DNA of 10,825 bases from an uncultured Clostridia bacterium (lineage in GTDB: Bacteria; Bacillota; Clostridia; Christensenellales; Borkfalkiaceae). Below are positions 1-6,560 of the stretch, one piece after another (within the stretch, counting starts at the first letter, position 1; each line of letters opens with the position of its first letter). The DNA is taken from contig CAMNIW010000029.1 of assembly GCA_946540675.1 (NCBI GenBank), positions 1-10,825 on the forward strand, in the 5' to 3' direction. Below the pieces are notes generated by a model that saw nothing but the letters and a program-made list of their open reading frames with translations, was not told the DNA's origin and ran no database searches. The position numbers and the translations under genes were made by a program.

Positions 1-2
1 AT

Positions 3-500
3 CTCGTCGGCGGCGTGGTCATCGTCTACGCTCTCGAAGAGTTTATCATCGCGACGGCGACGAAAACTCTCGTATACGGGCGTGGTCACCTGATAGACGT
101 AATAACCCAGACGGCGATAGGCGTACTGCTTATACTGTCCGCCGAAGACGTTATAAAAGTCTGCCTTATATGGGGCGTATGGTCTATCCTTCGCGAAAGC
201 AAAGAGCTTACGCGCGCGCTTGCCGCCGTGTTCAAAAAACGTCCCGGGCATATAAACGCCGTTGAGTCCGTCGTTATGATAGTCCTGTCCGCGATAATGG
301 TTATCGAACCGTCCGAACACCACGCGCGCCTTCACGTCATACTCTTAGGCGTCGAACTCATTCTCGAAGTCGTCTTCGAGTGGTTGAACACCTTATACGA
401 CTTTTCGGAAAAGAAAAAAGCCGCGAGAGAAACTCTCCGGCATCAAGCGGATCTCTCCGCGGAAACGTCGCCCGAAGCCGCGGCGGCGGACGACGAATAA
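3..500 (+). CDS. Small multi-pass membrane protein, 3' part only (HdeD/DUF308-like)
   Basis: This is the C-terminal part of a gene entering from the left edge. The frame is open from base 3, and the GTG at 15 lies inside an unbroken hydrophobic stretch (LVGGVVIVYALEEF), so it is probably not the true start. The visible ~165 residues show three or four hydrophobic helices (around ITQTAIGVLLILSAEDVI, VCLIWGVWSIL, VESVVMIVLSAIMVI and LHVILLGVELILEVVFEWL). They are separated by short charged loops and followed by a hydrophilic tail rich in Ala, Glu and Asp that should lie in the cytoplasm. Short paired helices of this type recall the HdeD/DUF308 family, but no diagnostic motif is present and that label is tentative. 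The gene converges with spoIVA and ends just before a shared hairpin terminator. No function can be assigned from the sequence. Confidence 0.6.
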   Translation, partial: LVGGVVIVYALEEFIIATATKTLVYGRGHLIDVITQTAIGVLLILSAEDVIKVCLIWGVWSILRESKELTRALAAVFKKRPGHINAVESVVMIVLSAIMVIEPSEHHARLHVILLGVELILEVVFEWLNTLYDFSEKKKAARETLRHQADLSAETSPEAAAADDE

Positions 501-518
501 AAATTCTTATAAACAGGC

Positions 519-557
519 GGGGTCGTCGCATCAAGCGACGACCCCCCCTTTATTTTT
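519..557. terminator. Bidirectional rho-independent terminator between convergent genes
   Basis: A perfect 11-bp stem, GGGGTCGTCGC (519-529) with GCGACGACCCC (535-545), closes a 5-base loop. On the plus strand the stem is followed by CCC and then TTTATTTTT, a good tail for the membrane-protein gene ending at 500. On the minus strand the hairpin comes right after the spoIVA stop at 557-559. There its tail is poorer (GCCTGTTTATAAG and later TTTTT), so it may also end spoIVA transcripts, but less efficiently. Confidence 0.85.
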
Positions 558-2014
558 CAGTAAACGAGATACAACACTCTGTATTTTCCGCCGTTTACCA
601 TACGTGAAACCGATTTTTCTATCTTTGCCTTGACCGCGCTCGGCATCGCGCCCGCCTTCCTGTTTATTTCATCCCCGACGAGTGACCCGATAGGACGACC
701 GAAGACTTTTGCTTCGGCGAGATTTTCGCCGCCGATAAAGTCGATAAACTCTTCGCACTGCTCCTTTGTTCCCGATATCGGATTTATCGTCACCTTTACC
801 CCCACCTTTATAAGGTGCAGGCTCTCGGCGTTGGCGGTAAGCCTTACTTCGTATCTTCCGCCGGCCTTGACGACCGCAGGTTCGCCGAGTTCTACTCCGC
901 CGGCGGTCGGCAGAACTATTCCGTAGCCCGTCTCTTCGACTTCCGAAAGGGCGTCTTTTAACTTCGCGTATTCTTCCCGTGCGGTTTTAAGTCCGACGAT
1001 AAAGGACATAAGCCTGTATTCGCCGTCTATGTTCTCGCCGCAAGTCTCGCTCAATACGTCGTAAAACAGCGAACTTTCGGCGTTGAGTTTTATAGCCGCC
1101 CTGCCTTCCCCCGCGAAGAGTTCGACCTTTTCGGGGATGATCTTTTCTACCGCCGCCGTCGCCGCTTCGAGTTTTTCGCAATCTTTCATCTTGCTTATAT
1201 CGAGCGAACACGCCCTTACCGCTTCTATCACGGCCGAAACGACTTTCTCTTTCGGCGAGAGCGCGGCGAGCCAGTCGGGAAGGTCGACGTCTATCGAGCG
1301 GACGGGGAATTCCGAAAGGACTTTTTCCATTACGAGCGAATACTTTTCTTCGCCGTCTTCGGCGGCGTTCATCGTGACGACGGATACGCCGTACTCTTCT
1401 TCGAGTTCTTTTGCCGTAGTCTTCGCCGCGTCGCCGTTCGGGTCGGAAGAGTTAAGGACAATGACGAACGGTTTACCTATTTTCTTCAACCGTTCTATTG
1501 TTTTGCGTTCCGCCGGAATATAATTTTTGCGCGGAATATCGGTAAAACTCCCGTCGGTCGTAACGACTATGCCTATCGTGGAGTGTTCGGAAATAACTTT
1601 ATCCGTGCCCGTCTCCGCCGCTTCTTCAAAGGGCATCGGCTCGGCTCTCCACGGGGTGACGACCATTCTCGCTTCGCCGTTTTCTTCGTGACCGATAGCG
1701 CCGTCGACCATAAAGCCGACGCAGTCTATAAGCCGCATTCTCGCGTGGGTTTTGCCTTTCAGCGAAACTTTTACCGCTTCGCTCGGGATAAACTTCGGCT
1801 CGGTCGGGGTTACGGTTTTGCCCGCGCCCGACTGCGGCAGTTCGTCCGTCGCGATCATCTTTTTGTTCTTGCCCGAAATGTTAGGCATTATCATAAGTTC
1901 GGCAAACTTCTTGACGAAAGTCGATTTGCCCGTTCTGACGGGTCCGACCACGCCCACGTAGATGTCGCCGTCCGTGCGTTTTGCGACGTCCTGATATATA
2001 TCGAATTTTTCCAT
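557..2014 (-). CDS. spoIVA: Stage IV sporulation protein A, spore-coat basement-layer ATPase
   Basis: SpoIVA is the mother-cell ATPase that polymerises irreversibly on the forespore surface and anchors the spore coat, recruited there by SpoVM. The 485 residues compare with about 492 in Bacillus subtilis and align from the first residue (MEKFDIYQDVAKRTDGDIYV). The N-terminal domain, related to translation-factor GTPases, has a Walker A loop GPVRTGKST (24-32). Its Walker B aspartate is D97 in RLIDCVG. The segment GKTVTPTEPKF (65-75) covers the sensor-threonine region. Conserved blocks EHSTIGIVVTTDGS (143-156) and KPFVIVLNS (181-189) follow. The middle and C-terminal domains are alpha/beta and end in GGKYRVLYLVY, a short hydrophobic terminus as in the family. 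The ATG is preceded by GGGAGGA (2027-2033) with a 12-base gap. A sigma-E-like promoter lies upstream. The one oddity is proline at position 70, where the B. subtilis protein as I remember it has a sensor threonine. Confidence 0.97.
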   Translation of the reverse strand: MEKFDIYQDVAKRTDGDIYVGVVGPVRTGKSTFVKKFAELMIMPNISGKNKKMIATDELPQSGAGKTVTPTEPKFIPSEAVKVSLKGKTHARMRLIDCVGFMVDGAIGHEENGEARMVVTPWRAEPMPFEEAAETGTDKVISEHSTIGIVVTTDGSFTDIPRKNYIPAERKTIERLKKIGKPFVIVLNSSDPNGDAAKTTAKELEEEYGVSVVTMNAAEDGEEKYSLVMEKVLSEFPVRSIDVDLPDWLAALSPKEKVVSAVIEAVRACSLDISKMKDCEKLEAATAAVEKIIPEKVELFAGEGRAAIKLNAESSLFYDVLSETCGENIDGEYRLMSFIVGLKTAREEYAKLKDALSEVEETGYGIVLPTAGGVELGEPAVVKAGGRYEVRLTANAESLHLIKVGVKVTINPISGTKEQCEEFIDFIGGENLAEAKVFGRPIGSLVGDEINRKAGAMPSAVKAKIEKSVSRMVNGGKYRVLYLVY

Positions 2015-2044
2015 AGCGAATAAAAATCCTCCCTGACTGAAAGC

Positions 2045-2058
2045 AGACGCGAGCGTCT
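2045..2058. other. Small inverted repeat in the spoIVA leader
   Basis: AGACGC-GA-GCGTCT forms a perfect inverted repeat between the sigma-E-like -10 element and the spoIVA ribosome binding site. In RNA it would give about 5 bp with a four-base loop. It has no T-tract, so it is not a terminator. It would lie at or near the 5' end of the spoIVA mRNA, where a stem could protect the transcript. That role is inference. Confidence 0.4.
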
Positions 2059-2066
2059 TACATTAC

Positions 2067-2095
2067 AGTGTATGGAAGGATTTTGTCGATTATGA
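2067..2095 (-). promoter_or_regulatory. Sigma-E-type promoter for spoIVA
   Basis: Read on the minus strand, a -35-like TCATAAT (2089-2095) is followed after 14 bases by CATACACT (2067-2074). The -10 element fits the sigma-E consensus CATACA(A/C)T at every position, and the spacing is in the normal range for that factor. The -35 fits the ATA core only partly. Transcription would start near 2060, giving a leader of about 45 bases. In B. subtilis spoIVA is known to be controlled by sigma-E, the early mother-cell sigma factor, so site and gene agree. Confidence 0.72.
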
Positions 2096-2135
2096 TAAAA
2101 TTTTCAACTTTTCCGAAAACGGTATTCTTTCTCCC

Positions 2136-5105
2136 TTAATCGCATTGCCTGGTATATTTACATCTCGGATAATTGTGGCACCCGTAAAACATACCGTACT
2201 TTCCCTTTCTTAATTCGAGAAAATCACCGCATCCGGGACAACGCATATTATAATATACCGCTTTCATATTATTGTTCATATATTTGCAATACGGGTAATT
2301 AGAACAACCGTAAAACTGTTTTCCGTCCACTTCGGCGTTCCTTAATACCAAATGACCCGATTTACACCAAGGACAAGGGATCTCTTGTCTGTCCGACTTT
2401 TCCGCAAAATCGTTCAAAATATAACATTTGTTTTTTATCTCACGTATAAATTCCGAAGATTTACTTTTTTCCGACAACAGATACACTATGGATTTCGTTC
2501 TTGTCAAAGCCACGTAAAACAACCGACGCTCTTCGGCATACTCATAGTCGTTTTTTTTGCCCAATAATAGCGTTAAAACGTCGTCGTCTTCCATCTTATT
2601 CGGAAATCCGTTTTGAGCGTCTTCACCGCTTATCAAAACGACAAAGTCGCTTTCCAGACCTTTTGACCCGTGAACCGTGCTGTACTTCAGTTTAAGAAAC
2701 GGAAAACCGAAATGCGTTACTTTTGTATAATCGCTTTGCACCTGTATTTCTTTACAAACATATGCGTCTATATCGTGTGTGTTTCTTCCCAAAATCAATA
2801 CGCTTGCGGTAGAATTTATTTTGTCAATATCTGCAAGAGCGCTCGTCAACGCTTTGCCATAGTCGCCTTTATGATAAATGATCCTTACCGGCTTATCCTG
2901 ATGTTTTGCGGATCTTATATGCTTTTTATACTGACTCGGATTTGCCGTAATAAACGGCTCCACTATCGATTGCAGTTCGGCTGAGTTTCTGTGCGTAGAC
3001 GTTATATAATTGAGTTTCGCCCCTTCGAAAATCTTTTCAAAGTCCAAAAACACGTTTATATCGCACCCCGCGAATCTATAAATCGCCTGCCAGTCGTCGC
3101 CGACCGCAAACAGTTTGGAGTTGCCGTGTTCGATAAGTTTTTTCAAAAATCCGGTTCTGCTTTGAGATATGTCCTGAAACTCGTCGACAATAATATATTT
3201 GTATTTGAAATTCGACGTATAATCAAGCGCGTCTATCGACTGTAATATCATATCGTCAAAATCGATTTTGTCGGCGTGTCTCAGGTTTTGTATATAATAA
3301 ATGTATATGTCTTTGCAAATATCTAAAAACAGCCGCGTACGGTTTGTTTCATATCGTCCGTCGTCTAATTGTTCCTTAAATCTCTCAAACCCCGTTTCGT
3401 CCTTTTCTTGCGACTTATATAGAGATATAAACGTCATTATCAGATTAAAGAAGGAAGTGAAATCCCTGCCCGAATAAACATTATGCAACGAGTCGAAAAT
3501 ATCCGTTTGCGACAAAGGATTAAATTTTACGCCGTTTTGTTTTAACCGAAATTCCAGTTTTTCGAAAATCGTACCTTCCTTAAACTCGTATGAATACGTT
3601 TCTATACATCTGGTTCCGTTTTCTCTGTGCGTTTGCCTTTTCCATTGCATAGACTTAACGTATTCGTCGCTCGCTTCTTTTTCATACTGCGGGGCGTTTC
3701 CGCTTCGATCTATGCCGTAATGTTCCAGATATATACCGTAGTCGGTCAAATAAAAGTCGGGAGTATATTGCCTTTTTTCGGGAGTGCTTGTATCTACTTC
3801 ATAGGGTCTTTCGTATTCGTAATTAACACCGTTGATGAAAAGATAGTTCGCTATCACAAGTTCTTCGACGCTTTTTACGTTTTCTTTTTTTAACGTTTCG
3901 TGTCGGCTTTTGTTCTCGGATAATTTACCCAACCTGTCCCGAATCGTCCTGAAATTCAACGTTTTCAGGTCTTTGAAAAGTTCTCCTTCGTTTTTATACT
4001 TTTTTTTGCGTGTCGGGATCGCATAAAAATATAACGCGATAAATTTGAAAATTTCGTTTGCGATTTTTTGGTTTTTCAGCAATTCTTCTTTAAAGAAACG
4101 GTTTATATATGCTTTTAATTGGTCTTCTACGGTTCTCTTCTTTCCGTGCACTTCCGTCAATATTTTAAGTCCTAACGCGTGAAAAGTCTCTACCGTCAAT
4201 CCTTTTTCAATCTTCCCGACCTTTTCTTCGAGATCTTTTGCGGACGCCTTGGAATAAGATAACAACAATATCTCTTCCCTGTTTGCCGCTCCTGTTTCCA
4301 TTAAATATTTCACTTTGCCGCAAATAGTGAGCGTTTTCCCCGAACCCGCTCCGGCTATCGTCAAATTTGATTTCGGGTCGCACAATACGGCGCGCCTTTG
4401 CTCGTCGTCAAGACTTTTTCCGTTTACATCGTCAAAAACCGAATCGCGTATATGCCTTTTTATAAACTCTTCGTTATGCTTATTTATAACGTCGTGATTT
4501 ATAACGGGCGCTTTATAGTATTGTTTTTGATAACGGTAATATTTTTCAAGCAGTGCCGACGCCTTGGACAAGACCGCGGATATACTTTCGTCGTCAATAT
4601 AACGGTCAGGTAAAGAATCGATCTCCTTTTTTATAGACAAAACAAGTTGCTTTTGTTCTCTTATTGTCTCATAGTCGGATAAGATCTCTTCGATGTTTTG
4701 CTTATAGCGATCATATTTTTCTTTTTTCTTAAAAGAGTTGGGAACAACGTATGCGTAAACGCTTTTTACAGTATCAAAAATTCCTTCGATTTTCTCTTTG
4801 TCATATTCTAAAATATTGTCGAAAACGTCCTTAACGGGTTCGTCTTCCAACAGTCGATCATATTCGGCGGTAAGAATTTCTATATTCTTGTTATGTTCTT
4901 CTACCCTTTGGATACAAACGTTATATCTCGATACAACGTCCGCGTATAAGTCGGATTTTGCCAGCGACGCGATTCTCTTTTTATTTTTCTCTTCGTCGTT
5001 ATTTATCGTTTCGAAAAGAGTAAGAGCCGTTTCCGTTTCTTCGATATACGCCGTTATTTTTTTTGCTTTATTTTTCAGAAAAATATTTTTGAGAAAGTTA
5101 AACAT
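2136..5105 (-). CDS. UvrD/helicase IV-like DNA helicase with nuclease-like insert and two zinc ribbons
   Basis: This is a superfamily 1A DNA helicase of 989 residues. The first ~230 residues are charged and helical with no recognised domain. The Q motif is LDDEQRRAVL (232-241) and Walker A is AGAGSGKT (251-258). Later come motif II VDEFQD (640-645), motif III GDDWQAIYRFAG (669-680), TVHGSKGLESD (810-820) and motif VI VALTRTK (865-871). Between the motor halves an insert (about 410-510) carries YTPDFYL with D450 and IYLEHYG with E461-x-H463, resembling a PD-(D/E)XK nuclease core. Two topoisomerase-type four-cysteine ribbons end the protein (C911/914/934/940 and C956/959/976/982). The architecture matches helicase IV-like UvrD relatives, which have roles in DNA repair. 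A TTG at 5123 is in frame, but it would lie only about ten bases from the predicted transcription start and has no ribosome site, so I prefer the ATG at 5105 (weak GGG site). The gene is AT-richer and more Lys/Asn-rich than its neighbours, suggesting transfer. Confidence 0.88.
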   Translation of the reverse strand: MFNFLKNIFLKNKAKKITAYIEETETALTLFETINNDEEKNKKRIASLAKSDLYADVVSRYNVCIQRVEEHNKNIEILTAEYDRLLEDEPVKDVFDNILEYDKEKIEGIFDTVKSVYAYVVPNSFKKKEKYDRYKQNIEEILSDYETIREQKQLVLSIKKEIDSLPDRYIDDESISAVLSKASALLEKYYRYQKQYYKAPVINHDVINKHNEEFIKRHIRDSVFDDVNGKSLDDEQRRAVLCDPKSNLTIAGAGSGKTLTICGKVKYLMETGAANREEILLLSYSKASAKDLEEKVGKIEKGLTVETFHALGLKILTEVHGKKRTVEDQLKAYINRFFKEELLKNQKIANEIFKFIALYFYAIPTRKKKYKNEGELFKDLKTLNFRTIRDRLGKLSENKSRHETLKKENVKSVEELVIANYLFINGVNYEYERPYEVDTSTPEKRQYTPDFYLTDYGIYLEHYGIDRSGNAPQYEKEASDEYVKSMQWKRQTHRENGTRCIETYSYEFKEGTIFEKLEFRLKQNGVKFNPLSQTDIFDSLHNVYSGRDFTSFFNLIMTFISLYKSQEKDETGFERFKEQLDDGRYETNRTRLFLDICKDIYIYYIQNLRHADKIDFDDMILQSIDALDYTSNFKYKYIIVDEFQDISQSRTGFLKKLIEHGNSKLFAVGDDWQAIYRFAGCDINVFLDFEKIFEGAKLNYITSTHRNSAELQSIVEPFITANPSQYKKHIRSAKHQDKPVRIIYHKGDYGKALTSALADIDKINSTASVLILGRNTHDIDAYVCKEIQVQSDYTKVTHFGFPFLKLKYSTVHGSKGLESDFVVLISGEDAQNGFPNKMEDDDVLTLLLGKKNDYEYAEERRLFYVALTRTKSIVYLLSEKSKSSEFIREIKNKCYILNDFAEKSDRQEIPCPWCKSGHLVLRNAEVDGKQFYGCSNYPYCKYMNNNMKAVYYNMRCPGCGDFLELRKGKYGMFYGCHNYPRCKYTRQCD

Positions 5106-5138
5106 TACATTCAGCCCGTTCAATGTGTTATCTTATAT

Positions 5139-5167
5139 ATTCTATCATATCTCAATTAAAACTTCAA
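5139..5167 (-). promoter_or_regulatory. Sigma-A-type promoter of the helicase gene
   Basis: On the minus strand TTGAAG (5162-5167) is followed after exactly 17 bases by TAGAAT (5139-5144). A TG lies one base upstream of the -10 (TGATAGAAT), giving an extended -10 element. Matches to TTGACA and TATAAT are 4/6 and 5/6. Transcription should begin near 5132, leaving a leader of about 27 bases before the ATG at 5105. This supports the ATG over the upstream TTG. Confidence 0.6.
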
Positions 5168-5176
5168 CATGTTGAA
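5163..5176. promoter_or_regulatory. Perfect 14-bp palindrome over the helicase -35 (candidate operator)
   Basis: TTCAACATGTTGAA is a perfect 14-bp palindrome. Its inner five bases on the promoter side (5163-5167) are shared with the predicted -35 TTGAAG of the helicase promoter. A dimeric repressor bound here would block RNA polymerase. No regulator gene lies next to it, and I do not recognise the site as the box of a named regulator. Confidence 0.4.
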
Positions 5177-5196
5177 ACCTTTGTTTTTCAAATTTT

Positions 5197-5223
5197 AAGA
5201 CCCCCTGAAATTCAGGGGGTCTT
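5197..5223 (-). terminator. Terminator of the der operon
   Basis: AAGACCCCCTG (5197-5207) pairs with CAGGGGGTCTT (5213-5223), an 11-bp stem around a five-base loop. It sits directly after the der stop codon (5225-5227). On the minus strand the stem ends in TCTT and continues AAAATTTG, so the U-tract is broken. In the plus direction the tail TCTTGTTATTT is somewhat better, but no plus-strand gene is seen there. It most likely ends der transcription and insulates the helicase promoter. Confidence 0.75.
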
Positions 5224-5224
5224 G

Positions 5225-6541
5225 TTATTTCTCTTCTTTGTTTTCTCTCGCGATAATGCGGATCGGAGTGCCTTCGAAACCGAAGACCGACCGCAACGTG
5301 TTTTCCAAAAACCGCTTGTACGAAAAATGCATAAGTTCGGTATTGTTGACGAAAAACACGAACGTCGGCGGATTTACTCCGTCCTGCACCGCATAGTAAA
5401 TTTTCAGCCGTTTGCCGTTTTTGGTCGGCGGCTCGGTCGCGCGGACGGCGTCGCTCAATACGTCGTTGAGCATACCCGTCGTTATGCGCTTGGAAGCGTT
5501 TTCGTATACTTCGCACGCAATGCCCAGCACTTTATTTACCCTGAGCCCGAACTTCGCTGATATGTATACCGATTTATAATAGTCCATAAAGGCAAGTTCG
5601 GTCTTTATCTTGTTTTCGTACTCGTTTATCGTGTGGGTATCTCTTATTATCTTATCCCACTTGTTCATTATGACGACGGAAGGCTTGCCCTGCTCGTGCA
5701 CGTAGCCGGCAATCTTTACGTCCTGTTCGGTTATGCCTTCGGACGCGTCGATAACTATTAGGCATACGTCCGCGCGCCTTATCGCGGCGAGAGAGCGCAA
5801 AACGCTGTAATACTCTATATCTTCGTCTACCGAGCGTTTTCTCCTTATCCCCGCGGTGTCTATAAGGACGTACTTCTTGCCGTCGACTTCTATCGGAGTG
5901 TCGACCGCGTCGCGCGTGGTTCCCGCCGTGTCGGAAACGATAGTCCTGTCATAACCGAGAAGGGCGTTTGTAAGGCGCGATTTGCCCGCGTTGGGCTTGC
6001 CGACGATAGCCACTTTAAGCGCTTCGCCGCCGTCTTCATACTCCCCGTCGGGAAGATTTTCGCATACTTCGTCGAGAAGGTCGCCGAGACCTTTCGCCTG
6101 TTCGGAAGAAATGCCGATAGGTCTGCCGAGTCCGAGTTCGTAAAAGTCGAAAAGCACGTCTTCGCGGTATACGTCGAGTTTGTTGACGGCGAGAACTATG
6201 GGTTTTCCCGATCTTCTCAGCATCTCCGCCACGTCGTAATCGGAAGCGGTGAGTCCCGTCTTCGCATCGCAAAAGAAAATTATGACGTCGGACGTCTCTA
6301 TCGCTATCTCCGCCTGCTTTTTGATGTGCTTCCACATCTCGTCGAAAGAGCGTATCTCTATACCGCCCGTGTCGATAAGAGTGAACTGCTTTCCGCACCA
6401 CTCCGCATCGGCATAAAGCCTGTCGCGCGTGACGCCGGGCTTGTCTTCGACTATTGAAATTTTTTGTCCGGTGACCTTGTTGAAAAACGTGGACTTTCCC
6501 ACGTTAGGCCTACCGACGATCGCAACCAGCGGCTTACTCAT
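5225..6541 (-). CDS. der: Ribosome biogenesis GTPase Der (EngA)
   Basis: Der is a double-GTPase that binds the 50S subunit and is required for its late assembly; it is essential in most bacteria. The 438 residues are the usual length. The first G domain has GRPNVGKST (10-18), DKPGVTRD (33-40), DTGG (57-60) and NKLD (120-123). The second has GKPNAGKS (181-188), DTAGTTRD (204-211), DTAG (228-231) and NKWD (293-296). A C-terminal KH-like domain (about 350-438) includes PPTKNGKRLKIYYAVQ and ends in a short basic/acidic tail. The ATG follows a strong AAAGGAGGG site about 8 bases upstream, so the start is firm. It is the last gene of the operon, 19 bases after the DUF512 gene, and the terminator hairpin follows its stop codon. 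The second P-loop reads PNAGKSRL where PNVGKSSL is typical; all nucleotide-binding residues are retained. Confidence 0.97.
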   Translation of the reverse strand: MSKPLVAIVGRPNVGKSTFFNKVTGQKISIVEDKPGVTRDRLYADAEWCGKQFTLIDTGGIEIRSFDEMWKHIKKQAEIAIETSDVIIFFCDAKTGLTASDYDVAEMLRRSGKPIVLAVNKLDVYREDVLFDFYELGLGRPIGISSEQAKGLGDLLDEVCENLPDGEYEDGGEALKVAIVGKPNAGKSRLTNALLGYDRTIVSDTAGTTRDAVDTPIEVDGKKYVLIDTAGIRRKRSVDEDIEYYSVLRSLAAIRRADVCLIVIDASEGITEQDVKIAGYVHEQGKPSVVIMNKWDKIIRDTHTINEYENKIKTELAFMDYYKSVYISAKFGLRVNKVLGIACEVYENASKRITTGMLNDVLSDAVRATEPPTKNGKRLKIYYAVQDGVNPPTFVFFVNNTELMHFSYKRFLENTLRSVFGFEGTPIRIIARENKEEK

Positions 6542-6560
6542 AACTAAGCCCTCCTTTCGG

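Noticed and set aside
2100..2130. CCG-TTTT-CGG mini-hairpin as a terminator for the helicase gene
   Set aside because: The stem is only three base pairs and no convincing U-tract follows, so it would not terminate transcription.
2100..5176. Possible flanking repeats (TTCAAC near both ends of the helicase gene) marking a mobile insertion
   Set aside because: The shared core is only about six bases and A/T-rich; there is no target-site duplication, transposase or integrase, so an insertion mechanism cannot be supported.
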